A DNA stretch of 64,000 bases from JALHST01 sp038316335 (GTDB taxonomy: Bacteria; Bacteroidota; Bacteroidia; Flavobacteriales; Flavobacteriaceae): positions 7,250 through 71,249 of the forward strand of contig JBBQAM010000016.1 of assembly GCA_038316335.1 (NCBI GenBank), in the 5' to 3' direction. Positions 43,931 to 54,057 of the stretch are shown in pieces. The notes beneath the pieces are model-generated. The model was given only the letters and a program-made list of their open reading frames with translations, ran no database searches and was not told the origin of the DNA. The number at the start of each line of letters is the position of its first letter. Position 1 is the stretch's first letter. The position numbers and the translations under genes were made by a program.

Positions 43931-46441
43931 ATGACATCACTTCCCCAAACAGGCAAATTTTTTTTTGGATTCGCTCTATTTGGGGTCCTCATAACGGCTA
44001 TATCCGCATGTGAAAAAGAGCCATCGCCGCCTTTATCACCAAACGAGGCCTTAGCTGAATTCGTGCTTGCCGACCCTGATCTAAAAATAGAACTGGTCGC
44101 ATCGGAGCCCTTGGTTCAGGATCCCGTGGCCATAACCTTTGATGCTGCTGGTAACCTATGGGTCGTTGAGATGTTGGGGTTTATGGAAGATATCGAAGGT
44201 ACCGACCAAGAAGAAAGGGTAGGGAGGGTTTCCGTCTTATTCGATGATGACAAGGATGGTCGCATGGACCGCAGTCAAATATTCCTAGATAGTCTCGTGC
44301 TACCGAGAGCCATGGCTTTGGTTAAAGGCGGTGTACTTATTGCTGAAAATGTGCCGCTTTGGTTTGCGAAGGACCTGGACGGTGATTTTAAGGCAGATAC
44401 AAAAATTTTGATCGACTCTACCTATGGGGGTTCAGGAATGCCCGAGCATTCCGCCAATGGCTTATGGCATGGCATGGACAATTGGTTGTACAACGCCAAG
44501 TCAAAGTATCGGTATCGCTTTCAGGAGGGTCATTGGGAAAAAGGGGAAACCGAGTTTCGTGGCCAATGGGGCATTGCCCATGATGATGCCGGACGCTTGT
44601 TCTATAATTACAATTGGTCGCAACTGCACGCTGATTTAGTGCCCCCGAACGCATTGCAAAACAATACGCACCATGCGCCCAGTAGCGGTATCGACCATGG
44701 TTTGACACTTGAGCGCGCAATTTTCCCCATTCGTAGCAATACGGCAGTCAACCGTGGATATGTGCCCGGGACGCTAGATAATCAGGGACGTCTCTTGGAA
44801 TTTGCTTCGGCATGTGGCCCACTCGTTTACCGGGGCGATGCCATGCCAAAATCCTATTTAGGGGATGCTTTTGTCTGTGAACCGACCGCCAATCTTATCA
44901 AGCAAGACGACATTATCGAAGAAGGATTTATGCTGAGTGCTAAAGGGGTTTATAAGGACAAGGAATTTCTTGCTTCCACCGATGAGCGGTTTCGACCCGT
45001 GTCATTGGCTTCGGGCCCGGATGGCGCTTTATACGTGGTCGATATGTATAAGGGAATCATTCAAGACGGGGCCTATATGACCCCCTATCTACGCGAAGTT
45101 ACCCTGGCACGAAAACTTGATACCCCCATTCATATGGGCCGAATATGGCGAATCACTTCAAAAGCAGCGGTGCCGAAAATCCCCGATTTTTCGAAGGCGG
45201 ATCCTAAAACCTTGGTAAGTCTATTAGAAAACAGCAATGGTTGGACACGCGATATGGCGCAACAACTCCTCGTTGAAAAGGGGTATTTGTCTGTGGTGCC
45301 CGAATTACAGAAAATGATAGCGCAAGGCAATCCCCTAGGACAGCTTCATGCCCTATGGACCCTTGAAGGACTGGGCTATGTCGATTTGAAAACCTATATG
45401 GATACCCTCCTCTTCGGAGATCCTATAGTGGTTCAGGCGGCCTTGCGAATTATCTCGGAAATGGGTGTCGACCATCCTGAATTGACACAGGTATTGCAGG
45501 ATTTTATATCCGAACGCTTTGACACCGCCGATCCCCGGGTGCAACTGCAAATGGTTTTGGTAAGCCATCGTATTGATTCAAAAATAGCCTTTGATATTTC
45601 GAAAAAATTCCTTGCCAGCTATGGCCAACTGCCTGTAGCCCGCGATGTGGTAATGAGCAGTCTCGAAGATCGGGAAAGTGATATGCTCGATATGCTGCTA
45701 ATGGAATGGAGGAATTATGACCAGAACCATGAAATATTCATCGAAATGCTGGCCACGGCAATTGCCAATACTAGCGAAGCGAAGGAAGTACAGGATGTAA
45801 TGGGTTTGTTAGATACCGATTATTCGGAGGACCGACTATGGGTACGATCGGCGATCATAAATGGGATCATTAATTCAAGGGGCTCAAACGATGCGGGGGA
45901 AATTGTCCTGAGTCGGCAACCGGCTTTTTTGAAGCAGAAGGACCTCCCAGAGGCACTCCGTCAGAAGCTAACTTGGCCTGGAAAACCAACCGAACAACTA
46001 CTTGGGACTGGAAAAGTTGTCGATTTGGATGGCAAAGTATTTGCATTAGGGAGACAAAAATTTTTGAATCTCTGTGCGAATTGCCATGGCACCGAAGGAG
46101 AGGGAATGAAGCGCTTTGCACCTCCCTTGAAGAATTCCGAATGGGTAACCGGTACTGACTACAAACTCGCCATGATTTTATTACACGGTTTGGAAGGTCC
46201 GGTGACGGTGAACGGAAAAGTGTACGACATTCCTGATATCCTCCCTAACATGCCCTCTTTTTCAACATTGCAAAATGAGGATATTGCGGCCATCACCACC
46301 TATATAAGAAATGCTTGGGGCCATGCCGCCACACCGATCAAGAGTGGTACTATTGGTGGGATTCGATTTCGTACCCAGGGCCAAATTGCCCCATGGAAAG
46401 TGAGTGAATTAGACACCTTGCAATTTGATATGGATTTGTAA
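43931..46441 (+). CDS. PVC-type membrane-bound dehydrogenase-like cytochrome c lipoprotein
   Basis: The protein has 836 residues from ATG 43931, with lipobox ITAISAC. The N-terminal region (about 40-430) is the propeller typical of 'putative membrane-bound dehydrogenase' proteins (KIELVASEPLVQDPVAITFDAAGNLWVVEM, SGPDGALYVVDMYKG). HEAT-like helices follow (about 440-690), then a cytochrome c domain with CANCHGTEGEG near residue 715 and a Met ligand candidate in ILPNMPSF. The biochemical substrate of this family is not known. Its place after an aldonate permease suggests periplasmic sugar oxidation with electrons passed to heme c. Confidence 0.85.
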   Translation: MTSLPQTGKFFFGFALFGVLITAISACEKEPSPPLSPNEALAEFVLADPDLKIELVASEPLVQDPVAITFDAAGNLWVVEMLGFMEDIEGTDQEERVGRVSVLFDDDKDGRMDRSQIFLDSLVLPRAMALVKGGVLIAENVPLWFAKDLDGDFKADTKILIDSTYGGSGMPEHSANGLWHGMDNWLYNAKSKYRYRFQEGHWEKGETEFRGQWGIAHDDAGRLFYNYNWSQLHADLVPPNALQNNTHHAPSSGIDHGLTLERAIFPIRSNTAVNRGYVPGTLDNQGRLLEFASACGPLVYRGDAMPKSYLGDAFVCEPTANLIKQDDIIEEGFMLSAKGVYKDKEFLASTDERFRPVSLASGPDGALYVVDMYKGIIQDGAYMTPYLREVTLARKLDTPIHMGRIWRITSKAAVPKIPDFSKADPKTLVSLLENSNGWTRDMAQQLLVEKGYLSVVPELQKMIAQGNPLGQLHALWTLEGLGYVDLKTYMDTLLFGDPIVVQAALRIISEMGVDHPELTQVLQDFISERFDTADPRVQLQMVLVSHRIDSKIAFDISKKFLASYGQLPVARDVVMSSLEDRESDMLDMLLMEWRNYDQNHEIFIEMLATAIANTSEAKEVQDVMGLLDTDYSEDRLWVRSAIINGIINSRGSNDAGEIVLSRQPAFLKQKDLPEALRQKLTWPGKPTEQLLGTGKVVDLDGKVFALGRQKFLNLCANCHGTEGEGMKRFAPPLKNSEWVTGTDYKLAMILLHGLEGPVTVNGKVYDIPDILPNMPSFSTLQNEDIAAITTYIRNAWGHAATPIKSGTIGGIRFRTQGQIAPWKVSELDTLQFDMDL

Positions 46442-46465
46442 GGAAATTTTTAAATACGTTTTTAT

Positions 46466-49400
46466 ATGCTTAAATGTAGCACCTTTTTGGTAGTATTGGT
46501 ATGCCTGCTGGGCTGCCGATCCAAGGACCAAAAAAAGACGGCCGGGGTTGCCGATCAGCAACACGATTTTGTTGTTAAACAGGATGATCAGGTCATTCAG
46601 GTTTTTGGAAATGATGAAAACCTGGCCCTTATTACTGAAAATGTGCGCCCCGATTTTCGACCATATATCCATCCGATCCTGGCCCCCGGCACCACTTCGC
46701 AACTTACCCAATTTAGTCCGGGCCACCACAAACATCAAACGGGGCTTTATTGGGGATTTACCAGGGTAAACGGAACCGGAATCGATTCGGCAGCCTTAAA
46801 AAAATGGTTTTATGATAAAGACAAACCAGCAGAGATAAAGAAAAAGATCGGTCGCGATTTTTTCCATTATCCCGACGGGGATCATTGGCAAAAAGTGTCG
46901 GCAGAGGTGTTGATCGATCACGGTCCCGAAGTAAAATGGAAGACCGTATACAACATGCTCGATGACCAAGGGAACCCCATTTTAAAAGAATCACAAACTT
47001 GGACCTTTACTGAAAAATCGGGGTATTATCTATTAAGCCTGGTTTGGCAAGGGGAGGCCCTTACCGATATTACGATCAATGAATTTGATTATGGAGGGTT
47101 GTTTTTGCGCATGCCGTGGAAGGAAGGCATCAAGGGACTCGTTGAAAATGCCGCCCGCCAGCGAAATGAAAAGGCCGAGGGGCAACGGGCGATGTGGGTG
47201 GATGCCGGAATGGAGATAGACGGACTTGATGATTGGGGCCATATTGCTATTTTTGACCATCCAGACAATGAAGGCTTTCCGCAGCCTTGGCGTGTCGATG
47301 ACCAACTTGGAATCGGTCCCGTTCGTGCCAGATTGGGTGACTGGCATATAAAAAAAGGGGAAATTACCACCATTCAGCATCAAATTGTAGCCTATTCCGG
47401 TACATTGGATGCCATAAAAATGGATGATCTCTGGGGCGATTATGTGGGCGACAAGGGGATGTACAATACGGCATCACTCTGGGACCTTGCTAAAAAGGAG
47501 GGGCGGGATGCCAAACTCTTAAGTCCGCAAGAAGCCGTAAAGGCGATGACGATAAAAAAGGGGTATGCTGTAAATGCATTCGCCTCAGAACCTATGATTA
47601 CGCAACCCATGGCCTTTTGCTGGGATGACAAAGGAAGAATGTGGATTGCCGAGAATCGGGATTATGAATCGCGGGGCAAGGGGTTTTCCAACTTTGGGGA
47701 TAGCCGAATTTTAATTTTGGAGGATACCGATCACGATGGGGTGGCCGATTCAAAAAAAGTATTTTTGGAAGGAATTCCATTTCCATCGGCAATTGCAGTG
47801 GGTCATGGCGGCCTCTTCTTGGGCGCGCCTCCCAACTTACTTTTTGTGCCTGATACGAACCAGGATGACAAGGCCGATGAAGCGGATATTAAAGTGCTGT
47901 TGACGGGATGGGGCATACGGGATAGGCATGAGACGATCAATAGCCTGCACTGGGGTCCTGATGGCTGGCTCTATGGCCTTGAGGGTTTTGCTACGCCATC
48001 GGTCATTCGAAAGCCAAAAGGGAAAGGACGCATATACAGGCATCAGGAAGCATTTCCGGAAGATTTGTTAGATGCCGAAGGAGTTGAAATGAACGGGGGT
48101 GTTTGGCGCTATCACCCCATAAAGGACCGTTTTGAAGCAGTGGCCCATGGTTTTAGCAATCCGTGGGGCATTGACTATGATTCAAAAGGACAATTGTTCA
48201 TTACCGCCTGTGTTATCCCGCACTTGTTCCATGTGATACCCGGTGGCATTTATCATCGCCAAGGGGGGCAGCATTTTAATCCGTATGTCTATGAGGATAT
48301 CAAGACCATTGTAGATCATCGCCATCGATCGGCCCATGGTGGCGCAAGGATCTACCAGTCAGATGCTTTCCCCCCAGACCAACAAGGGCGTATTTTTATG
48401 GCGAACATACACGAGCATGCCGTTTTATCTGACATTTTAACGCCCAACGGATCGGGATTCACCGCCAGCCATGGGGAGGATTTTATGTTGGCCAACAATG
48501 CCCAATGGGTCGGATTCAGCATCGAAGTAGGCCCGGAAGGTGCACTCTATGTGCTTGATTGGCACGATGCCGACATCTGTGGGGGGGAAGTGCTCAACAA
48601 GGAGACCGGCAGGGTATATCGCATCATGCCTGAAAAATCATCGGCCGATAATTGGCCCGGAAGATTTGACGATCTATCCAAAAAAAGCGATCAGGAACTC
48701 GTAGGATTGCAAAAAAGTAAAAGTAACTGGCATGCACAAAGAGCGCGGGTCATTCTTCAATACAGGGCTTCGAAAAAACCCTTGGATCCGATAGCCATAA
48801 CCACCTTAAATACCCTGTTACATGAAGAACCCAGCGAGGATTTGCGACTGCGTGCCTTGTGGACCCTCTACATTACTGGGAATCTCACTGAAGACCGGTT
48901 GGTCGGATTGTTAGCAGGTAAAGACGTTTATGTTCGGGGGTGGGCCCTCCAATTTTTGGGCGAAGACCAGACTGCTTCGAAAAATGCTGTTGCGGCGATT
49001 GCCCAATTGGCCAAAAACGAGGCCTCGCCCATAGTGCGTCGTTATTTGGCGGGATTCCTACAAAGAATACCAGAAAATGATCGTTGGGATATTGCCGAAT
49101 CCTTGGTGCAATTTGAAGCGGATGCGAACGATCCGAACATCCCTTTGATGCTCTGGTTCGGGATAGAACCCATTTTGGCGGCCCAGCCCACGCGCGCATT
49201 GCAATTGGCCCATAAAAGCAGGATCCCATCCATTGTACAAAAAATAGCAAGGCGCTTGGTGGATGCGAACCAAATGCCGATCCTTGTGGCCGAGTTAGGC
49301 CAAAGTTCAGATAGGCAATTAGACCTTCTCCAGGGTATGTTGGCAGGTTTGGAAGGTCGTTCCGATATTACAGAACCCTCCAATTGGAAAACGACCTATA

Positions 49401-50365
49401 CCGTCCTACAATCAAATGGTCAACTATCGCCGATTTCAGAGGAAGTAGCGCAACATTTTGGCAATACCGAGATGGCTCTTAAAATGATGGGTATTATTGA
49501 AAATAACGCATCAACCGTACCACAGCAACAACAGGCAATAAAAAATCTTGCGTTGCACCAACGAAATGAACTGGTGGCGGTGCTGCCAAAATTATTAGAC
49601 GACCCAAAGTTACGACTTGAAGCCATTAGGGCAGTTGCGGCCTATGATAACGAAGCCTTGGGGCAGGATTTGTTCAATCGCTATCCGCGACTTTCGCCGT
49701 TGGAAAAGCAGGAGGCGATTCTTACGTTGGCGTCGCGCCCTACCTATGGATGGATCGTTGCCCAGGCCCTCAAAGATAGAATGATACCTAGAAAAGACAT
49801 TCCGGCCTATGTGGCCATGCAATTGAGACGGGTCGTGGGGAACGGTTTCGTTGAGATTTGGGGCCCAATTGACGATATCTCGGGCGATATACAAGGACAG
49901 TTTGGCAAATACCGGCGCTTATTGTCCGACCAAGCAGTCGCCAATGCCGATGCCAATGCGGGAAAGGCCATTTTTCAACGTACCTGCGCAGTTTGCCATA
50001 TGATCCATGGCGAGGGTGGCAATATCGGTCCCGATCTTACAGGTTCAAATAGGGGTAATACGGCCTATCTCTTAAATAATATACTCAATCCCAGTGGCGA
50101 AATTCAGGATGATTATAAATTAGTGGTCATTACCACACAAGATGGAAGAACCTATAGTGGTACTATAATTTCCGAAAATGATAGGACGATACGGCTAAAA
50201 GTGGTCGGTCAAGACCCCATAACCGTGAATAAATCAAAAATACGGTCCCGGGAAGTGACCGAAAAATCAATGATGCCCGAAGGTTTGTTGAATACGTTGT
50301 CTGATACGGATGTTTTAAACCTAGTTGCCTATCTTAAAACCTTGGAACCTTCGGAAAATTTATGA
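46466..50365 (+). CDS. DUF6807 (PmoA-like) domain fused to PVC-type cytochrome c dehydrogenase-like lipoprotein
   Basis: This 1299-residue lipoprotein (LLGC lipobox) has three blocks. Residues 35-310 match DUF6807: RPYIHPILAPG, FSPGHHKHQTGLYWGF, WVDAGMEIDG. Residues 360-730 form the membrane-dehydrogenase propeller (AFASEPMITQPMAFCWDDKGRMWIAENRDY, EGALYVLDWHDADICGG). HEAT repeats occupy about 740-1130. Residues 1160-1295 are the Pirellula/Verrucomicrobium-type heme domain with CAVCHMIHGEGGNIGPDLTGSNRGN. No function is established for DUF6807. The gene ends the dehydratase/permease run. Confidence 0.85.
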   Translation: MLKCSTFLVVLVCLLGCRSKDQKKTAGVADQQHDFVVKQDDQVIQVFGNDENLALITENVRPDFRPYIHPILAPGTTSQLTQFSPGHHKHQTGLYWGFTRVNGTGIDSAALKKWFYDKDKPAEIKKKIGRDFFHYPDGDHWQKVSAEVLIDHGPEVKWKTVYNMLDDQGNPILKESQTWTFTEKSGYYLLSLVWQGEALTDITINEFDYGGLFLRMPWKEGIKGLVENAARQRNEKAEGQRAMWVDAGMEIDGLDDWGHIAIFDHPDNEGFPQPWRVDDQLGIGPVRARLGDWHIKKGEITTIQHQIVAYSGTLDAIKMDDLWGDYVGDKGMYNTASLWDLAKKEGRDAKLLSPQEAVKAMTIKKGYAVNAFASEPMITQPMAFCWDDKGRMWIAENRDYESRGKGFSNFGDSRILILEDTDHDGVADSKKVFLEGIPFPSAIAVGHGGLFLGAPPNLLFVPDTNQDDKADEADIKVLLTGWGIRDRHETINSLHWGPDGWLYGLEGFATPSVIRKPKGKGRIYRHQEAFPEDLLDAEGVEMNGGVWRYHPIKDRFEAVAHGFSNPWGIDYDSKGQLFITACVIPHLFHVIPGGIYHRQGGQHFNPYVYEDIKTIVDHRHRSAHGGARIYQSDAFPPDQQGRIFMANIHEHAVLSDILTPNGSGFTASHGEDFMLANNAQWVGFSIEVGPEGALYVLDWHDADICGGEVLNKETGRVYRIMPEKSSADNWPGRFDDLSKKSDQELVGLQKSKSNWHAQRARVILQYRASKKPLDPIAITTLNTLLHEEPSEDLRLRALWTLYITGNLTEDRLVGLLAGKDVYVRGWALQFLGEDQTASKNAVAAIAQLAKNEASPIVRRYLAGFLQRIPENDRWDIAESLVQFEADANDPNIPLMLWFGIEPILAAQPTRALQLAHKSRIPSIVQKIARRLVDANQMPILVAELGQSSDRQLDLLQGMLAGLEGRSDITEPSNWKTTYTVLQSNGQLSPISEEVAQHFGNTEMALKMMGIIENNASTVPQQQQAIKNLALHQRNELVAVLPKLLDDPKLRLEAIRAVAAYDNEALGQDLFNRYPRLSPLEKQEAILTLASRPTYGWIVAQALKDRMIPRKDIPAYVAMQLRRVVGNGFVEIWGPIDDISGDIQGQFGKYRRLLSDQAVANADANAGKAIFQRTCAVCHMIHGEGGNIGPDLTGSNRGNTAYLLNNILNPSGEIQDDYKLVVITTQDGRTYSGTIISENDRTIRLKVVGQDPITVNKSKIRSREVTEKSMMPEGLLNTLSDTDVLNLVAYLKTLEPSENL

Positions 50366-50614
50366 TCGGCGCTAGATTCTATGATACGTGGCGCAATAGG
50401 GTAAGAAAACAATGGAGATAAACACATTTCTGACCGCGAAAAGTCTTTCGGAAAAAATCAGTAGCCTATAGCCTTATTGGGCGATAAGATTAAAAGTATT
50501 GCCCTGCAAATGGAAGTAAAGATCCTATTGACACTAGTATGCAAATGGTGTATAATAGTACAAACGATTGGAAGCATTCTATAAAAATTATAACCTTTAA
50601 ATGACTACTGAAAA

Positions 50615-51373
50615 ATGAAAAACAGCAAGAATGCACTCTTCATTTTACTTATACTAATCAATGTAATTTGGAGCTTTGGGCAGTCACATGCGATTGATTC
50701 CTTGAACAATGCCAAAAATTTAAAATTTAAATACGAGTCCCTCATCATCCCCACCGTTTTAATAGGGTTTGGCGTAGTAGGTATTGAAAACGATGGCTTG
50801 AAGGCCTTGAATGCCGAAATAAAGGAGGAGGTTACCGAAAATATCGATGGCAGGTTCACCATAGACGATTTTTCACAATATGCACCCGCGCTAGCCGTAT
50901 ATGGTTTGAATGCACTGGGAATCGAAGGAAAAAATTCGTTTAAGGATAGAACCCTTGTACTTGGAACCGCTTATTTGATTATGGGTACGACGGTTACGGG
51001 ACTGAAAAAAATGACGCGAATTCAACGCCCTGATGGCTCTTCCTATGATTCCTTCCCTTCAGGGCATACGGCTACGGCGTTTATGGGTGCTGAATTCCTA
51101 TGGCAGGAATACAAAGATGTCTCGATTTGGTATGGAATTTCAGGCTATTTGGTTGCCACGGGCACTGGTTTTTTTAGAATTTATAACGATCGGCATTGGT
51201 TGACCGATGTGGTCGCAGGGGCAGGTATCGGTATTCTAAGTACAAAAGTCGCGTATTGGTTGCAGCCGTATTTATCTAAAAAACTATTTAAAAATAAAAA
51301 GCAAAATAACGGTTTGGCCATGCCTTTTTACAATGGCAGGGAATACGGATTGAGTATTGCTATGACATTTTGA
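50615..51373 (+). CDS. PAP2 family phosphatase
   Basis: This 252-residue protein has a signal peptide or first helix. The phosphatase signature is complete: KKMTRIQRPDG (KxxxxxxRP), FPSGHTA (PSGH) and RIYNDRHWLTDVVAG (SRxxxxxHxxxD type). It likely dephosphorylates a lipid pyrophosphate or phosphatidate at the periplasmic face. Helices lie around residues 110-135 and 165-215. The 249-base gap before it has no ORF or hairpin of note. No link to the sugar genes is evident. Confidence 0.88.
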   Translation: MKNSKNALFILLILINVIWSFGQSHAIDSLNNAKNLKFKYESLIIPTVLIGFGVVGIENDGLKALNAEIKEEVTENIDGRFTIDDFSQYAPALAVYGLNALGIEGKNSFKDRTLVLGTAYLIMGTTVTGLKKMTRIQRPDGSSYDSFPSGHTATAFMGAEFLWQEYKDVSIWYGISGYLVATGTGFFRIYNDRHWLTDVVAGAGIGILSTKVAYWLQPYLSKKLFKNKKQNNGLAMPFYNGREYGLSIAMTF

Positions 51374-51491
51374 AATAAACGCTAGCAGTTAGAAAAGATG
51401 CAAAAGAAGAAAAAACGATCTTAAGAAATACAGGATATCACTATCTTGATAGACGTTTTGGAGCCTAATAAACCACATAACACAAACACGA

Positions 51492-52577
51492 ATGAAGAAC
51501 CATGTTTTTATTATCATCCTAAGTATCGCACTGGTTACTTGCAAGCCTAAGGCGGAACAAGCTGCAAGCGTCGAACCAGATGTCGCCATGAACGAAGGGG
51601 CGATCAAAAAAATCGATATCCATTCACATTATCATTATTCACGGGCTTATATGCCAGAATTGTTTAAAAAATGGAACATGCAAAGCGTATTGGTCGATGT
51701 TTACCATGAAGATTCTGTAGGCATCACCAGGAGTTGGGATTCTTATGCTTCACTTGCCAAATCCGAACCAGGAATGTTCTACCTCTGTACTGCCATTATC
51801 GGAACCGGTATCGACGCACCTGATTATGCCGAAAGAACCATTAAACAATTAGACAAAGAAATCAATCAAGGTGCTCGCATGGTCAAAGTATGGAAAAATT
51901 TTGGGATGGTGACCAAAGATGCTTCCGGACACTATATTCAAATTGATGATCCACGATTGCAGCCTATCTGGGATTTTCTTAAAAACAAGGGTATTCCTGT
52001 AATAGCGCACATTGGGGAACCCGAACAGGCCTGGAGACCACTCGATCCCCATAGCCCGCATTATGGGTATTACAAAAGTCATCCCCAGTACCATGCATAC
52101 AATTTCCCTGAAATCCCTTCCTATGAAACGATAATTGCCGCTAGGGACCACTGGATCGAAAAGAATCCGGATTTGAAAATAGTATGTGCCCACCTCGGTA
52201 GCATGTCGCATAATGTAGCTATGGTAGCCGAGCGTTTGGATAAATATCCCAATATGTATGTTGAAACTGCTGCCCGGTTTGGAGATCTGGCGCGACAGGA
52301 CAGTGATACCGTGAAGGCGTTCTTTGATCACTATCAAAATCGGATCATGTTCGGCACTGATTTCGGAAACGATGTTCCACAAGACCAATTAACAGCGGTA
52401 GAATTGGAAAAAGAACAAGCGGATTTAGATGCCGATTATCTTCTTTTGTGGAACTATTTGAGCGCGACCGACTCGGTGGAAGTTAGGGGGCAAAAAACGA
52501 GGGGCCTTGGTCTTGGCAAAGAGGTTCTTGAAAAGGTATACTATAACAATTTGGCCGATTTCCTAAAATTGAATTAG
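51492..52577 (+). CDS. amidohydrolase-2 family lipoprotein, possible periplasmic sugar lactonase
   Basis: This 361-residue protein has a lipobox LVTC (Cys17). The metal-dependent TIM-barrel motifs are KKIDIHSHYHY, VIAHIGEP, IVCAHLGSMS and MFGTDFGND. The amidohydrolase-2 group includes lactonases (fuconolactonase, 2-pyrone-4,6-dicarboxylate lactonase) and decarboxylases. The lipid anchor puts it in the periplasm, where it could open aldonolactones made by the heme dehydrogenases upstream (inference). A 96-base gap precedes the cupin isomerase gene. Confidence 0.75.
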   Translation: MKNHVFIIILSIALVTCKPKAEQAASVEPDVAMNEGAIKKIDIHSHYHYSRAYMPELFKKWNMQSVLVDVYHEDSVGITRSWDSYASLAKSEPGMFYLCTAIIGTGIDAPDYAERTIKQLDKEINQGARMVKVWKNFGMVTKDASGHYIQIDDPRLQPIWDFLKNKGIPVIAHIGEPEQAWRPLDPHSPHYGYYKSHPQYHAYNFPEIPSYETIIAARDHWIEKNPDLKIVCAHLGSMSHNVAMVAERLDKYPNMYVETAARFGDLARQDSDTVKAFFDHYQNRIMFGTDFGNDVPQDQLTAVELEKEQADLDADYLLLWNYLSATDSVEVRGQKTRGLGLGKEVLEKVYYNNLADFLKLN

Positions 52578-52673
52578 GGACTCGACCAGTAGTTCTAAAC
52601 TAATAACTTATATGGGCAATATGCTCAAAACCTTTTGGAACCAAAAGTCGCTTGCCATTTTAAGTAACAAAGC

Positions 52674-53243
52674 ATGAAACGATCGGAAATCAATCAAGCA
52701 CTTCGCGAAGCCAACGCTGGTTTTTTGGCCAATGGCTGGGCATTACCGCCGGAACCTAAGTGGGACATTACAGACTTTGGTTTGGGTGATTTCAAGAAGG
52801 CTGGCCTAGTGTTGATTAATTTGGCCGAAGAACCGGAATACTGCGAAAAACTGATGTTCGCAAGAAAAAATCAAAGGACACCGGCACATATGCATCGGAA
52901 AAAGAAAGAAGACATCATCTGTAGAAGGGGGCAATTGGCAATACAAGTTTGGAATGATCCTCCTGAAAACCCCATTACCAAACCGGTTCAAATCAGAATC
53001 AATGGCCAATCCTCGACTATTAATTCTGGTGGAACCATCACGCTGCAAAGTGGGGAGCGTATTACCTTGTTCCCTGGTATCTATCATGAATTTTATCCGG
53101 AAAGTGATACTTGTATTATTGGCGAAGTTTCTACGGCCAATGACGATTTAAACGATAATTTCTTTGTTAATCCAGATATTTCGAGATTTTCAGAGATAGT
53201 GGAAGATGAACCCGCACTTATAAAACTGGTGAGCGACCTATGA
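52674..53243 (+). CDS. D-lyxose isomerase-like cupin
   Basis: This 189-residue cupin resembles the D-lyxose ketol-isomerase family. The metal motif HMH-x4-E is H72, H74 and E79 (TPAHMHRKKKEDI), with the final His in IYHEFYP. D-lyxose isomerases interconvert D-lyxose/D-xylulose and often D-mannose/D-fructose. Its stop overlaps the ATG of the CBM9-like gene (ATGA), so the two are translationally coupled. It is cytoplasmic. Confidence 0.8.
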   Translation: MKRSEINQALREANAGFLANGWALPPEPKWDITDFGLGDFKKAGLVLINLAEEPEYCEKLMFARKNQRTPAHMHRKKKEDIICRRGQLAIQVWNDPPENPITKPVQIRINGQSSTINSGGTITLQSGERITLFPGIYHEFYPESDTCIIGEVSTANDDLNDNFFVNPDISRFSEIVEDEPALIKLVSDL

Positions 53244-54019
53244 TGCACAAAGACGATTATCGATTTAGTTTGGGGAATGCACGTTCAAAAAGCGTCGTAC
53301 TATTGTTTTTTTTATTTCTTATCGCTCTCTCACTTTCCGGGCAAACGCCTGAGCTTATTGCTAACTTTACCAAAACAGCCCCGATTATCGACGGGAGGCT
53401 CGACGACCCGGCCTGGTCCTCGGCCATGCCAATCATTTTAAAGGAAAATCATTCGGGAACTGCTGTCGAAGACCTTCAATTGACGACCAAGGTCTTGCTA
53501 TGCTATGATGAAGCTGCCATTTACATCGCCTTTGATTGTAATGATCCGGATATATGGACCACTTTTACCCATAGGGATGAACATTTATGGGAGGAAGAGG
53601 CGGTTGAGGTCTTCATTGATGTCGATGCTATTCCCGACAATTATTTGGAAATCGAGGTCTCCCCGGCAAATACCTTATTTGACAGTTATATCGTAGATCC
53701 TAAGAAAATTGATGTACTTGAAACGTCGCGTCTCAATCTAACAGGCATCAGGACCGCGGTTCGGGTCAATGGCACACTGAACAAGCGCGATGACCGGGAT
53801 ACGTCATGGCAGGTGGAAATCGCCCTGCCTTATAGTGATTTGATAAATAGTTTGACACCGGAAATAAATTCGGACACCGAAATAAAGATCAATTTTTATA
53901 GATTAGACAGGAACATCGGAAAGGAACGTGCCGCTTATTCATGGTCACCAACAGGAAAAAGTTTTCACGAGCCTTCGGTTTTTGGGATTTTGGTTTTAAA
54001 ACGGATTGATCACGATTAA
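53240..54019 (+). CDS. secreted CBM9-like carbohydrate-binding protein
   Basis: This 259-residue protein has a late signal peptide (hydrophobic stretch at residues 19-34, cleavage near LSG-QTP). The rest is one CBM9-like beta-sandwich: IIDGRLDDPAWSSAMPI, YDEAAIYIAFDCNDPDIW, EAVEVFIDVD, YLEIEVSPANTLFDSY and ETSWQVEIALPYSDL-type segments. It probably binds sugar ends or acts as a heme-protein partner, as CBM9-like modules often do in Bacteroidota. It overlaps the upstream isomerase gene by 4 bases. Confidence 0.8.
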   Translation: MMHKDDYRFSLGNARSKSVVLLFFLFLIALSLSGQTPELIANFTKTAPIIDGRLDDPAWSSAMPIILKENHSGTAVEDLQLTTKVLLCYDEAAIYIAFDCNDPDIWTTFTHRDEHLWEEEAVEVFIDVDAIPDNYLEIEVSPANTLFDSYIVDPKKIDVLETSRLNLTGIRTAVRVNGTLNKRDDRDTSWQVEIALPYSDLINSLTPEINSDTEIKINFYRLDRNIGKERAAYSWSPTGKSFHEPSVFGILVLKRIDHD

Positions 54020-54057
54020 AACATGATAACTATTGATTATAATTTAATAATAAACCT

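Noticed and set aside
46570..47390. Methane monooxygenase subunit (PmoA) annotation for the N-terminal domain
   Set aside because: The name is a database carry-over for DUF6807; the sequence is a soluble extracytoplasmic domain and not the membrane protein of methane oxidation.
50366..50614. Possible decayed gene between the DUF6807-heme gene and the PAP2 gene
   Set aside because: No frame gives recognisable protein sequence and there is no hairpin; it appears to be plain intergenic DNA.
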